Shown here piece by piece: positions 1-8,084 of a DNA stretch of 64,000 bases. The stretch covers positions 4,946,310 through 5,010,309 of the forward strand of contig CP070811.1 in the NCBI GenBank assembly GCA_020343875.1. The letters run 5' to 3'. Position numbers and translations under genes: made by a program. The notes below the pieces were generated by a model. That model searched no databases, had not been told where the DNA came from, and saw only the letters and a program-made list of their open reading frames with translations. The stretch is from Anaerolineales bacterium. GTDB taxonomy: Bacteria; Chloroflexota; Anaerolineae; 4572-78; NAK82. Every line of letters starts with the position of its first letter. Positions within the stretch are counted from its first letter, which is position 1.

Positions 1-159
1 GGGCAAATCGCGCAAGAGGTGGAACGCTGCGCCGGAGGGCAGGCACAGACGATTCTGGTCCCCCATGCTGGAGGTGGACTGCATCATCCAAACGATGTCT
101 TGGAGGCGATCAAAAGAGTAACGAGCCCCCAGTCCACCTCTGCGGAAACAAGCCCATAG
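1..159 (+). CDS. korA: 2-oxoacid:ferredoxin oxidoreductase alpha subunit, C-terminal end (partial)
   Basis: The window opens inside a gene read in frame 1; 52 codons remain before the TAG at 157-159. The end contains VPHAGGGLHHPNDVLEAIKR, which resembles the C-terminus of KorA/VorA-type alpha subunits: a short hydrophobic strand, a Gly/His turn and a helix. The next two genes encode the beta and gamma subunits, which supports the assignment by position. The catalytic part of the subunit lies outside the window, so substrate class (2-oxoglutarate, branched-chain or other oxoacid) cannot be judged from this fragment. Confidence 0.7.
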   Translation, partial: GQIAQEVERCAGGQAQTILVPHAGGGLHHPNDVLEAIKRVTSPQSTSAETSP

Positions 160-271
160 CAAGTTCTGCTCCAAGGGGATCACCCAATTCCGTCTTAATT
201 AAAAAGGGGGGCCTAACGACACCTGCGCTGCACGCCGCTGCCACAGCAACTCTAAACCCAACGGAGGGTGT

Positions 272-1108
272 ATGGTCGATGAACTGACCGATGTCCTGAT
301 TTCCAAGCACCACCCTATGGACAAGTTGTTGCGCCAAGACCGCTTGCCGCACATCTGGTGCTCTGGCTGCGGCCTGGGGACTGTGCTGACCTGCTTTGTG
401 AGCGCGCTCGAAAAACTGGATCTAGATATGGACCAGGTAGTGGTGGTATCCGGCATTGGCTGCACCGGACGCGCCGCGGGCTACCTGAATCTGGATGGCT
501 TTCACACAACCCATGGACGAGCCATCCCCTTCGCTACCGGCCTCAAACTGGGCAACCCTGAGCTCAAGGTAGTCGTCATCTCCGGCGACGGGGACCTGAT
601 GGCCATTGGTGGCAATCACTTCATCCACGCTGCCCGGCGAAACATGGACTTGACGGTGATTTGCGTCAACAATTTCAACTACGGTATGACCAGCGGCCAA
701 TTGGCCCCCACCACGCCCACCAATGCTCGCACCAGCACCTCACCATACGGCAACGCCGAACATCCCTTCAACGTGCCCTACCTGGCCGCCGCCACAGGTG
801 CCACCTATGTTGCACGCTGGACTGTGCTGCACGTCCGACGACTAGAACGATCGATCATAGAGGCTATGAACAAACGCGGTTTTAGCGTGGTCGAGGTGAT
901 TTCGCCTTGCCCAACCTATTATGGCCGCTGGAACAAAATGGGCAGCGCCCTGGAACAGATGAAATACTACCATGACAAGAGCACCATCCGCCACTGGAGC
1001 GACCCGGCTCAGGCCGATATCGGCCTGGAGGGCCAGATCATTGTCGGCCGCTTTGTAGATATTGATAAGCCGACCTTCTGCGACTTACTGCAGGGAGCTG
1101 ACCAATGA
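272..1108 (+). CDS. korB: 2-oxoacid:ferredoxin oxidoreductase beta subunit (TPP-binding)
   Basis: This 278-residue protein has the size and layout of KorB. It oxidatively decarboxylates a 2-oxoacid to acyl-CoA and passes electrons to ferredoxin, with the alpha and gamma subunits. The CSGCG motif is at 30-34, GIGCTGR at 61-67 and THGRAIPFATG at 80-90. The TPP/Mg motif runs from GDGD at 105-108 to NN at 133-134 and is followed by NYGMTSGQ. A GGAGGG ribosome site lies just before the ATG. The stop overlaps the start of korC (ATGA), a sign of translational coupling. The 112-nt gap to korA shows no clear signal. The 2-oxoglutarate specificity implied by the symbol is only a family-level guess. Confidence 0.9.
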   Translation: MVDELTDVLISKHHPMDKLLRQDRLPHIWCSGCGLGTVLTCFVSALEKLDLDMDQVVVVSGIGCTGRAAGYLNLDGFHTTHGRAIPFATGLKLGNPELKVVVISGDGDLMAIGGNHFIHAARRNMDLTVICVNNFNYGMTSGQLAPTTPTNARTSTSPYGNAEHPFNVPYLAAATGATYVARWTVLHVRRLERSIIEAMNKRGFSVVEVISPCPTYYGRWNKMGSALEQMKYYHDKSTIRHWSDPAQADIGLEGQIIVGRFVDIDKPTFCDLLQGADQ

Positions 1109-1668
1109 GCCGTCATGAGATACGCTTCTCTGGCTTCGGCGGGCAGGGGATCATAACCGCTGGCTACATCCTAGGCAAGGCGGCCTCCCTGTTCGATCAA
1201 CGCCACGTTACACTGATCAAGAGCTATGGCCCCGAGTCGCGGGGTGGTGCTAGTAGCGCCCAGGTGATCATCTCTGACGAGGAGATAGATTACCCCCGCC
1301 TCACCCAACCCAAGTTGCTGGTGGCTATGTCACAAGAGGCCTACGCCAAGTACATCGGGGAACTCGCCAGCGGGGGGCTACTGCTTATTGATGAAGACTT
1401 GGTCGAACCGTGCCACCCCCGTGACGACATCCAGGTGCGCGCAGTCCCGGCCACGCGGATTGCCGAGAGTGAGCTGGGGCGCAAGATTGTGGCCAACATT
1501 GTTATGTTGGGCTTTGTCGCCGCCAACGCCGATGTAGCCTCAGTGGAAGGGATCCGAGAGGCGGCTCTAAGCTCCATCCCCAAAGGTACCGAAGAGCTCA
1601 ACAGCCAGGCGCTGGCAAAGGGCTATGAGTACGGCAATCAATTACAGTCCACAATGCACAAAGTTTGA
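1105..1668 (+). CDS. korC: 2-oxoacid:ferredoxin oxidoreductase gamma subunit
   Basis: This 187-residue protein is the usual size for KorC/PorC-type gamma subunits, which complete the oxoacid oxidoreductase and contribute to CoA handling. FSGFGGQGIITAGYILG near residues 8-24 and YGPESRGGASSAQVIIS near 43-59 are family signatures. The start overlaps the korB stop by four bases. There are no iron-sulfur motifs, so the ferredoxin-type clusters of this enzyme must sit elsewhere or electrons leave through an external ferredoxin. An 84-nt gap separates it from the diaphorase genes downstream, which run in the same direction. Confidence 0.9.
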   Translation: MSRHEIRFSGFGGQGIITAGYILGKAASLFDQRHVTLIKSYGPESRGGASSAQVIISDEEIDYPRLTQPKLLVAMSQEAYAKYIGELASGGLLLIDEDLVEPCHPRDDIQVRAVPATRIAESELGRKIVANIVMLGFVAANADVASVEGIREAALSSIPKGTEELNSQALAKGYEYGNQLQSTMHKV

Positions 1669-1752
1669 AACCCAACTACGACTCAGGTCTTACGCCCAAT
1701 ATGTGTTGTTTGGGGCTCTGTTTCCCAAAATGGCCTCGAAAAGGATAAACTT

Positions 1753-2223
1753 ATGCCCCCCTCCATAGTCCCCCATGTGCGGTCGATTCTGGCTGAGCAA
1801 GAAGATGGGCCTTCCTCTCTGTTGGCCGTGATGGAAGAGGTCCAAAGCCGCTACCGCTACTTACCCCGTGACGTGCTAATCCTGGTAAGCGAAAGACTCG
1901 ATATACCACTAAGCCAGGTTTACAGCGTAGCCACATTCTACAACGCCTTCAGCTTGAAACCGCAAGGACGGCACAAGCTGCAGGTGTGTACCGGGACCGC
2001 CTGTCACGTGCGGGGGGCGATGCAGGTTCTAGATCGCCTGACCACCCAACTTGGTATCCAGGCCGGACAGACCAGCACTGATCAGGAATACACACTGGAG
2101 ACGGTTAACTGCCTGGGCGCATGTGCCCTGGGGCCAATTGTGGTCGCCGATGGAGAGTACTCAGGCCAAATGGCAGCCACCGGAGTAGACAGGCTACTCA
2201 AACGCATAAAACACAAAGCGTGA
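1753..2223 (+). CDS. NuoE-like thioredoxin-fold [2Fe-2S] subunit
   Basis: This 156-residue protein matches the NuoE/HoxE/HydC family, the small [2Fe-2S] subunit of NAD(H)-linked diaphorases. The N-terminal helical part contains YLPRDVLILVSERLDIPLSQ. The thioredoxin-like fold carries the four ligands C79, C84, C120 and C124 in CTGTACHVRG and NCLGACALGP. AAGGAT precedes the ATG. It lies directly upstream of a NuoF-like gene, so the two form the NAD(H)-reactive module. The genes here are not part of a full complex I operon; their neighbours are kor and hdr genes, which suggests soluble electron transfer between NAD(H) and ferredoxin or a disulfide. Confidence 0.88.
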   Translation: MPPSIVPHVRSILAEQEDGPSSLLAVMEEVQSRYRYLPRDVLILVSERLDIPLSQVYSVATFYNAFSLKPQGRHKLQVCTGTACHVRGAMQVLDRLTTQLGIQAGQTSTDQEYTLETVNCLGACALGPIVVADGEYSGQMAATGVDRLLKRIKHKA

Positions 2224-2278
2224 TACCGGCCATTGCTTCACACGCCACGGTTTGTACAGGTAAGGATTCAACGAATTA

Positions 2279-4150
2279 ATGAACCGACTGACAACTCCCC
2301 AGGAGTTGGAGAGCTGGCGCAAGGCCATCAGAAAAAGCGTTGATCCCGATCAGCCCCGGCTCCGGGTATGCGACGGGACTGGCTGTCGCGCCCTGGGTAG
2401 CCAGCAGCTATTGCTGGCGCTGCACCAGTCACTGGATGAAGCCGGGTTGGCAGGGAAAGTCGGAGTAGTTGCTACCGGCTGCCCTGGGTTCTGCGAGCAA
2501 GGCCCATTGGTGACGGTGGACCTGCCACAAAGCGCTCCTCGGGCGTCGATCGCGTACCAGAGGGTGTCAGCGGGTAACGCCCGGGCCATCATCAACGAAA
2601 CGCTCAGGGCAAACCGGCTGATCGAAGAGCTACTTTATGTTGACCCAGTCCGTGACCAATTGATTGTCGAGGAAGCAGATCTACCCTTCTACAATCTCCA
2701 GACTCGACGCGTGATGGCCTTGAATGGCAAGATAGACCCCCGCCGGATAGAAGACTACATCGCCCACGATGGATACTTGGCCCTAAGCTATGCACTGTTC
2801 GAAATGGAGCCGGAGAGCATTATCGAAGAAGTAAGCTTCTCCCAGTTGCGCGGTCGAGGCGGAGCAGGATTTCCCACCGGACAAAAGTGGAAACTGTGTC
2901 GCCAACAGCCGGATGACGTCAAATACATCATCTGTAATGCTGACGAGGGAGACCCGGGTGCCTTTATGGACCGCAGCATCCTGGAGGCGAATCCCCACAG
3001 CATCATTGAGGGTATGCTCATCGGCGCCCGAGCGATAGGTGCCACGACTGGCTTTATCTACGTCCGCAGCGAGTATCCGCTGGCGGTGGAGAACCTGGGC
3101 ATTGCCTTGGATCAGGCCCGCCAGTGTGGCCTGCTTGGACAGGACATCCTGGGAGCAGGTTTCGACTTTGACATCCAGCTGCGCTTGGGGGCGGGCGCCT
3201 TTGTCTGCGGTGAAGAGACAGCCCTGATGGCCTCGATCGAGGGACGACCTGGTGAACCGCGCCCTCGTCCCCCCTATCCCGCCCAAAGCGGCCTGTGGGG
3301 CAAGCCAACCAACATTAACAACGTCAAGAGTTGGGCTAGTATCCCCTTGATTATCGCCAACGGAGCCGAGTGGTTCGCTGCTGTGGGTACCCCGGAAAGC
3401 AGAGGCACAGCCATCTTTTCCATGGTAGGCAAGATCAACAACACCGGCCTGGTGGAAGTGCCCATGGGGATCAGCCTGCGCGAGCTGATTTTTGAAGTGG
3501 GCGGCGGCGTACCTGGCGGCAAAACCTTCAAGGCAGTCCAGATTGGCGGGCCATCAGGCGGTTGCATACCAGCCCAACACCTGGATACACTGGTTGACTA
3601 TGACTCGCTGACCCGCCTAGGAGCAATCATGGGCTCCGGCGGCCTCGTCGTTACCGACGAAGACACTTGCATGGTGGACCTAGCCCGCTACTTTATGAAT
3701 TTTGTCCAGCAGGAGTCTTGTGGTCAATGTCTTCCTTGCCGCTGGGGGACGCAAGTGATGCTGAATACCTTGACCCGCATCTGTGGTGGCGGGGGGCAGC
3801 CCGGGGACATTGAGACACTGCATCGCTTGGCCAGCGCGGTCAAGGCTGCCTCGCTGTGTGGCCTGGGCCAGACAGCCCCCAACCCGGTGCTCTCCACGCT
3901 GCGCCATTTTCGGGCTGAATATGAAGCGCACGTTTACGAGAAGCACTGCCCGGCAGGCGTCTGCCGGGGGCTGATCAGCTACGAGATTGATCTTGAGGTC
4001 TGCACCGGATGCATGGTCTGTGCCCGCAGCTGCCCTACCGAGGCCATCACCGGCGAGAAACAACAGCCTCACGTGATCAACCTGGAGTTGTGTACGCGCT
4101 GCGGGCTGTGTATCCAACTGTGCAAGTTTAACGGGGTGATGGTACATTAG
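2279..4150 (+). CDS. NuoF/HydB-like NADH-binding flavo-iron-sulfur subunit
   Basis: This 623-residue protein has three parts. An N-terminal thioredoxin-like [2Fe-2S] domain carries C31, C36, C68 and C72. The NuoF core has the FMN/NADH signatures GRGGAGFPTGQKWKLC, NADEGDPGAFMDRS and GAGAFVCGEETALMASIEG, followed by a SLBB-like region and the [4Fe-4S] motif ESCGQCLPCRWG near 479-490. The C-terminal domain holds two ferredoxin motifs (CTGCMVCARSCP and CTRCGLCIQLC). This architecture is that of HydB/HndC/NfnB-associated diaphorases from bifurcating hydrogenases rather than plain complex I NuoF. No hydrogenase subunit is encoded nearby, so its partner is probably the Hdr proteins or ferredoxin. 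The gap to the NuoE-like gene is 55 nt. Confidence 0.92.
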   Translation: MNRLTTPQELESWRKAIRKSVDPDQPRLRVCDGTGCRALGSQQLLLALHQSLDEAGLAGKVGVVATGCPGFCEQGPLVTVDLPQSAPRASIAYQRVSAGNARAIINETLRANRLIEELLYVDPVRDQLIVEEADLPFYNLQTRRVMALNGKIDPRRIEDYIAHDGYLALSYALFEMEPESIIEEVSFSQLRGRGGAGFPTGQKWKLCRQQPDDVKYIICNADEGDPGAFMDRSILEANPHSIIEGMLIGARAIGATTGFIYVRSEYPLAVENLGIALDQARQCGLLGQDILGAGFDFDIQLRLGAGAFVCGEETALMASIEGRPGEPRPRPPYPAQSGLWGKPTNINNVKSWASIPLIIANGAEWFAAVGTPESRGTAIFSMVGKINNTGLVEVPMGISLRELIFEVGGGVPGGKTFKAVQIGGPSGGCIPAQHLDTLVDYDSLTRLGAIMGSGGLVVTDEDTCMVDLARYFMNFVQQESCGQCLPCRWGTQVMLNTLTRICGGGGQPGDIETLHRLASAVKAASLCGLGQTAPNPVLSTLRHFRAEYEAHVYEKHCPAGVCRGLISYEIDLEVCTGCMVCARSCPTEAITGEKQQPHVINLELCTRCGLCIQLCKFNGVMVH

Positions 4151-4213
4151 TTGGTGGCTGGGACCTCGCCCCAACTCTCTGCATTGTACGCCCGATGCCA
4201 TGGCGGAGGAAAC

Positions 4214-4870
4214 GTGATCACACTCAGCATAGACGGCAAAAAAATCCAGGCCCCCCCAGGCCGCACTCTGTTGGAGTTGGCACGAGAGCACGCCATTTGG
4301 ATCCCAACCCTGTGTTATCACGAGGCACTCAAACCCTATAGCGGATGCCGCTTATGCGTCGTCGAGCTTGCCACGCCCCGAGGCTCGCGACTGGTGGCTG
4401 CTTGTACTTATCCCTGTGAACCGGGAGCCGTTGTACGTACGGATTCAGAAATGGTGCGCCAGTCACGCCAGGTAGCGGCCGAGCTACTGCTAGCGCGGGC
4501 TGGGCACGTTCCTTTCATCCAGGAACTGGCAGCCAGCCTGGGCGTACACAACACACCTTACACCTTGCCGTCCGACGATTGCATTCTGTGCGCTCGCTGC
4601 GTGCGCGCCTGTCGGGAGATCGTCGGAGTGGGCGCAATCAGTATGGCCGAAAGAGGTCCAGGTAGAGAGGTCGTCCCCCCCTTTCACATCTCGTCGGCCG
4701 ACTGCATCGAGTGCACGACATGTGTGCTGGCCTGTCCAACTGGGGCCATCACGCTTCAGAACATCATCGACCGGGACCGCACACTCCACACATGGCCATC
4801 CCAATATGCCCGCCGCGCCTGCCGGCTGTGTGATTATCACGCGGACAGTCTCCTCCAGAACGAGGGATAA
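4214..4870 (+). CDS. HoxU/NuoG-N-terminal-like [2Fe-2S] plus 2x[4Fe-4S] protein
   Basis: I start this gene at the GTG at 4214 because GGAGGA lies just upstream and the protein then begins directly with the ferredoxin fold (ITLSIDGKKI). An in-frame TTG at 4151 would add 21 unlikely residues. The 218-residue product has plant-type [2Fe-2S] ligands at C34, C45, C48 and C64, then two [4Fe-4S] motifs at 123-133 (CILCARCVRAC) and 164-174 (CIECTTCVLAC). The His/Cys cluster region that HoxU and NuoG usually carry between them appears to be missing: LLLARAGHVPFIQ stands where the HCxxC segment would be. It probably wires the NuoEF-like diaphorase to the Hdr subunits. Confidence 0.85.
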   Translation: MITLSIDGKKIQAPPGRTLLELAREHAIWIPTLCYHEALKPYSGCRLCVVELATPRGSRLVAACTYPCEPGAVVRTDSEMVRQSRQVAAELLLARAGHVPFIQELAASLGVHNTPYTLPSDDCILCARCVRACREIVGVGAISMAERGPGREVVPPFHISSADCIECTTCVLACPTGAITLQNIIDRDRTLHTWPSQYARRACRLCDYHADSLLQNEG

Positions 4871-4907
4871 AGGACAGGATCAACCAAGTTAAAACGGCAC
4901 GGCTCAA

Positions 4908-6731
4908 GTGTCCCACAACTCGGAGCCAAGTAGCAACATACAACCTATGACTGTCAAGTGGAAACGCAAAACTCAGGACCCGCCTATAGCCACCCACGTG
5001 GAAAAACCCGCCCGCATCGGTGTCTTTGTTTGTGAGTGTGGGTGCGGGGTGTCTAGCATCCTGGATGTGGAGGGGCTGGTCGAATCTTCAAAAAGCTTGC
5101 CGGGTGTGATCTATGCCGGGCATGCCCCCTACTGGTGCTCGGCCGACGGCCGGGAGCGTCTGGAGGCAACCATTCGCGCTGACGGGCTGGAGAGAATTGT
5201 AATAGCCGGCTGCAGCCCCCGGACCCACAAGCAGCTGTTTCAGGAAACGGCGGCCAAAGCAGGGCTAAACCCCGACCTGCTGGGACTGATCAACATTCGC
5301 GAAGGCTGCGCCTGGCCTCACGAAGGAGAGCACAAGGCCGCTACCCTACGCGCTAATGACCAGATTGCAATGGAAGTGGCGCACATGGCCGCGCTAGCCC
5401 CCCGTTCTCCCGTTGAGGCCCAGATCACGCCAAGGGCGCTCGTGATTGGCGGCGGAGTGGCCGGCATGACAGCGGCGCAGGAACTGGCAGACTCTGGCAT
5501 GCCTGTCACGTTGATCGAGCGCGCCTCTATCCTTGGCGGTCGGGCTGTCAATACCACCTCCGAGGTGGCAGCAGACCTGGCCACCGTTGTCCAAACGCAC
5601 CCTAGCATTACTCTGCACCTTGATAGCCTTGTCACCCAGATAACTGGCTCCGTCGGAGCCTACCACGTCGACATCACGCAACCTACCTCACGGTGCCAAG
5701 GGCCGGCCAGCACCGAGCAACATGAACCAGATCACACGCAACGTACAACATGCGGCACTTTTGGTGCCATCATCGTTGCCACCGGCGCTCCGGACGAGGA
5801 GACCGCCAGCCTGGCCCAATTGCTACGCTTGCCTCAGGATACCAAGGGCTTTCTTCCCGAGACTCGCGTGCGGCTGCGCCCCGGCAATCATGTCGAACGT
5901 GGAATCCACGTCTGCGGCTCGGCCCACTACCCCTGCGATACAGCGGAAGCGCAGTTCCAGGCCTATAGTGTAGCTTCTCGGGCGTTGCGCCATTTGCGTA
6001 AAGGCAGAGTGACAGCACACGGGCCGGTGGCCGAGGTTGCACCCGAAAAATGTAACGGTTGTGGTGATTGCTTAAACGCCTGTCCCTTTGCTGCCGTCAC
6101 GATGGCCAACCGCCCGTCTGCACCGCATCGATTTACGGGACTGGCTGAAGGATGGTCACCCGTAAAAGCCGAAGGGCTGAGCTTGTCAATCATAGATCCG
6201 TTGCTTTGTACTGGCTGCGGTAACTGCGTCTCAGTTTGTCCGGTAGGGGCGGTCACGGTAGCCGGCTGGACGGATGCCCAACTAGAAGCCCAGATGCATG
6301 TGGCTCTGGGACAACATTCGGCCCAAGAGTCACTGCCGCGCATCCTGATCTTTGCCTGCGAGTGGAGCGGCTACGCCGCAAGTGAGCTGGCTGGTGCCCA
6401 AAGGCTGAGTTATCCCCCCAACGTGCGTTTGATCCGCCTCGACTGTAGCGGACGCCTCCAACCGGGGCTGATCCTTAAAGCATTTGAAATGGGTGCAGCC
6501 GGCATACTGATACTGGGCTGCGCCCACAAACTGTGTCATTATGAGCGCGGCAGCGAGCGAGCAGCAGCAGCCTATGAGCAAGTCAAGGCACTGACTGCTT
6601 TGCTGGGCCTGCCCCCCACCCGACTCCAACTGGCCTGGACGCCGCCCGACGACGGCCCGGCGTTTGCCGAGTTGGTAACTGAGTTTGTGCGTGGGGTAGA
6701 AAAAGCACGGGCCCCTGCAAGAAGCGAGTAG
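4908..6731 (+). CDS. HdrA-like flavoprotein with ferredoxin and MvhD-like domains
   Basis: This 607-residue protein begins with a HdrA N-terminal domain (IGVFVCECGCG, IAGCSPRTHKQLF). A FAD-binding GGGVAGMTAAQELADSG segment follows near 178-198, with GGRA after it. Two [4Fe-4S] motifs lie near 382-393 (CNGCGDCLNACP) and 435-446 (CTGCGNCVSVCP). A C-terminal MvhD/FrhD-like domain has CEWSGYAASELAG and GCAHKLCHY. It is shorter than the HdrA at 8085 and lacks the LDKTFPT-DCS-C segment of true HdrA, so one of the usual cysteine sites is gone. A Ser/Gln/His-rich insert near 260-275 interrupts the flavin domain. The GTG at 4908 or the ATG at 4947 could be the start; neither has a strong ribosome site. 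Likely role: electron distribution with the Hdr proteins downstream. Confidence 0.82.
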   Translation: MSHNSEPSSNIQPMTVKWKRKTQDPPIATHVEKPARIGVFVCECGCGVSSILDVEGLVESSKSLPGVIYAGHAPYWCSADGRERLEATIRADGLERIVIAGCSPRTHKQLFQETAAKAGLNPDLLGLINIREGCAWPHEGEHKAATLRANDQIAMEVAHMAALAPRSPVEAQITPRALVIGGGVAGMTAAQELADSGMPVTLIERASILGGRAVNTTSEVAADLATVVQTHPSITLHLDSLVTQITGSVGAYHVDITQPTSRCQGPASTEQHEPDHTQRTTCGTFGAIIVATGAPDEETASLAQLLRLPQDTKGFLPETRVRLRPGNHVERGIHVCGSAHYPCDTAEAQFQAYSVASRALRHLRKGRVTAHGPVAEVAPEKCNGCGDCLNACPFAAVTMANRPSAPHRFTGLAEGWSPVKAEGLSLSIIDPLLCTGCGNCVSVCPVGAVTVAGWTDAQLEAQMHVALGQHSAQESLPRILIFACEWSGYAASELAGAQRLSYPPNVRLIRLDCSGRLQPGLILKAFEMGAAGILILGCAHKLCHYERGSERAAAAYEQVKALTALLGLPPTRLQLAWTPPDDGPAFAELVTEFVRGVEKARAPARSE

Positions 6732-6746
6732 GAAGCCAAGAACAGC

Positions 6747-8072
6747 ATGCCCAAAGAAAGTACACAAGAAAGCCAATCAACGCTTCTGGAGCAAACCGTA
6801 CGGGACACAGGTGTCTTCCGCTGCTTAGAATGTGGCAAATGTACCGCCATTTGCCCCATCAGTCGCTACGACCACCACTTTTCTCCCCGTCGCACCGTCG
6901 GGCGGGCGCTGATGCGACACGATGAGGCATTGCTGACCGACGACCGCCTGTGGACTTGTCTCACCTGTCTGCACTGCACCCAAGTTTGCCCGGCCGGTGT
7001 GGCCTATTCCGACCTGACTTTGGGGGTGCGCACTGAGGCCCGCCGCCTGGGCACAGCCACCGTCTGTATGCACGGCGAAGCGATCCATGCCTGGATGCGC
7101 TTGATGATGGATCCCGCCTTGAAACAGAATCGACTCAGTTGGCTGACGAGTTCTCTTCCTCAAGCACCGCATTCCGAGCTGGAGGCTTCAAGTTCTGAGT
7201 TATCAGTCTTCCCCGAAGGGGACCTTAGGTCGAGCCGGGGCCCCCGCAAGAGTGTCCCTCACCTGGAAACCCGAAATGACTCAGACACGCTCTACTTCGT
7301 CGGCTGTGCCCCCTACTATGGCACGTTGTTTGAGCCATTGGGAGTGGACGGAGATGGGATTGCCCGATCCACTGTCCAAATCTTGAATGCCCTGGGCGTC
7401 AAACCACAGGTATTGCCGGACGAGCGTTGCTGTGGCCACGACCTGTTATGGGAAGGGGATGTGCAAGGCTTTCGGACACTGGCCGGGCTAAACGCTGCGC
7501 TGATCCGAAAGTCGGGCGCCAAGCGGATTGTCACCTCCTGCCCCGAATGCGCCCGAGCCCTCAAAGTGGATTACCCTGCCTATGGAATCAGGCTGGATAC
7601 GGAAGTCGTACACCTGGCCCAGCTGCTGACGTACAGTGAATGGCCCCGCCCAAACAACAATGGCGCATCACACCATAGGCAGCCCACATTGCGCATCACC
7701 TATCACGACCCGTGCCGCCTTGGCCGTCACATGGGGCTGTACGATCCGCCGCGCCAGGTGCTGGAGCGGTTAGGGCTGGAGTTGATCGAAATGCAACGCC
7801 ACCGCCACAACGCGTTGTGCTGTGGCACCAACGGTTGGACCCACTGCACTATCGCAAACAAGGCGATCCAGGTAGACCGACTGTGCGAGGCCCGCGCCAC
7901 TGGCGCCGAGCTGCTGGTGGCTGCCTGCATCAAGTGCCAGATTCATTTGAAGTGCGCCCTGCAAGATCGACTACTGGGCCACAAAATTGCTATCGAGGTC
8001 AAAGACCTGGCAACCTTGGTAGCCGAACGGATGACAGAAGGCATTCAAGCTGAGCCGGGCATATTTGGGTAA
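6747..8072 (+). CDS. HdrD-like protein (HdrC-HdrB fusion)
   Basis: This 441-residue protein joins a HdrC-like ferredoxin part (CLECGKCTAICP at 26-37 and CLTCLHCTQVCP at 71-82) to two cysteine-rich CCG domains of the HdrB/HdrD type. These include CAPYYGTLFEP, DERCCGHDLLW, SCPECARAL, YHDPCRLGRHMG, ALCCGTNGW and AACIKCQIHLK. In the family the CCG cysteines bind noncubane clusters that reduce a disulfide. No methanogenesis genes are present, so the natural substrate is unlikely to be CoM-S-S-CoB. The linker at about 140-175 is low-complexity (Ser/Pro/Arg-rich) and looks like an insertion. AGGAAG lies before the ATG. It sits between the two HdrA-type genes in one operon. Confidence 0.85.
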   Translation: MPKESTQESQSTLLEQTVRDTGVFRCLECGKCTAICPISRYDHHFSPRRTVGRALMRHDEALLTDDRLWTCLTCLHCTQVCPAGVAYSDLTLGVRTEARRLGTATVCMHGEAIHAWMRLMMDPALKQNRLSWLTSSLPQAPHSELEASSSELSVFPEGDLRSSRGPRKSVPHLETRNDSDTLYFVGCAPYYGTLFEPLGVDGDGIARSTVQILNALGVKPQVLPDERCCGHDLLWEGDVQGFRTLAGLNAALIRKSGAKRIVTSCPECARALKVDYPAYGIRLDTEVVHLAQLLTYSEWPRPNNNGASHHRQPTLRITYHDPCRLGRHMGLYDPPRQVLERLGLELIEMQRHRHNALCCGTNGWTHCTIANKAIQVDRLCEARATGAELLVAACIKCQIHLKCALQDRLLGHKIAIEVKDLATLVAERMTEGIQAEPGIFG

Positions 8073-8084
8073 AGGATCAAGGCT

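Noticed and set aside
4151-4213. TTG start for the HoxU-like gene, directly after the NuoF-like stop
   Set aside because: The 21 extra residues have no family match, and the GTG at 4214 has a good ribosome site and starts at the ferredoxin fold.
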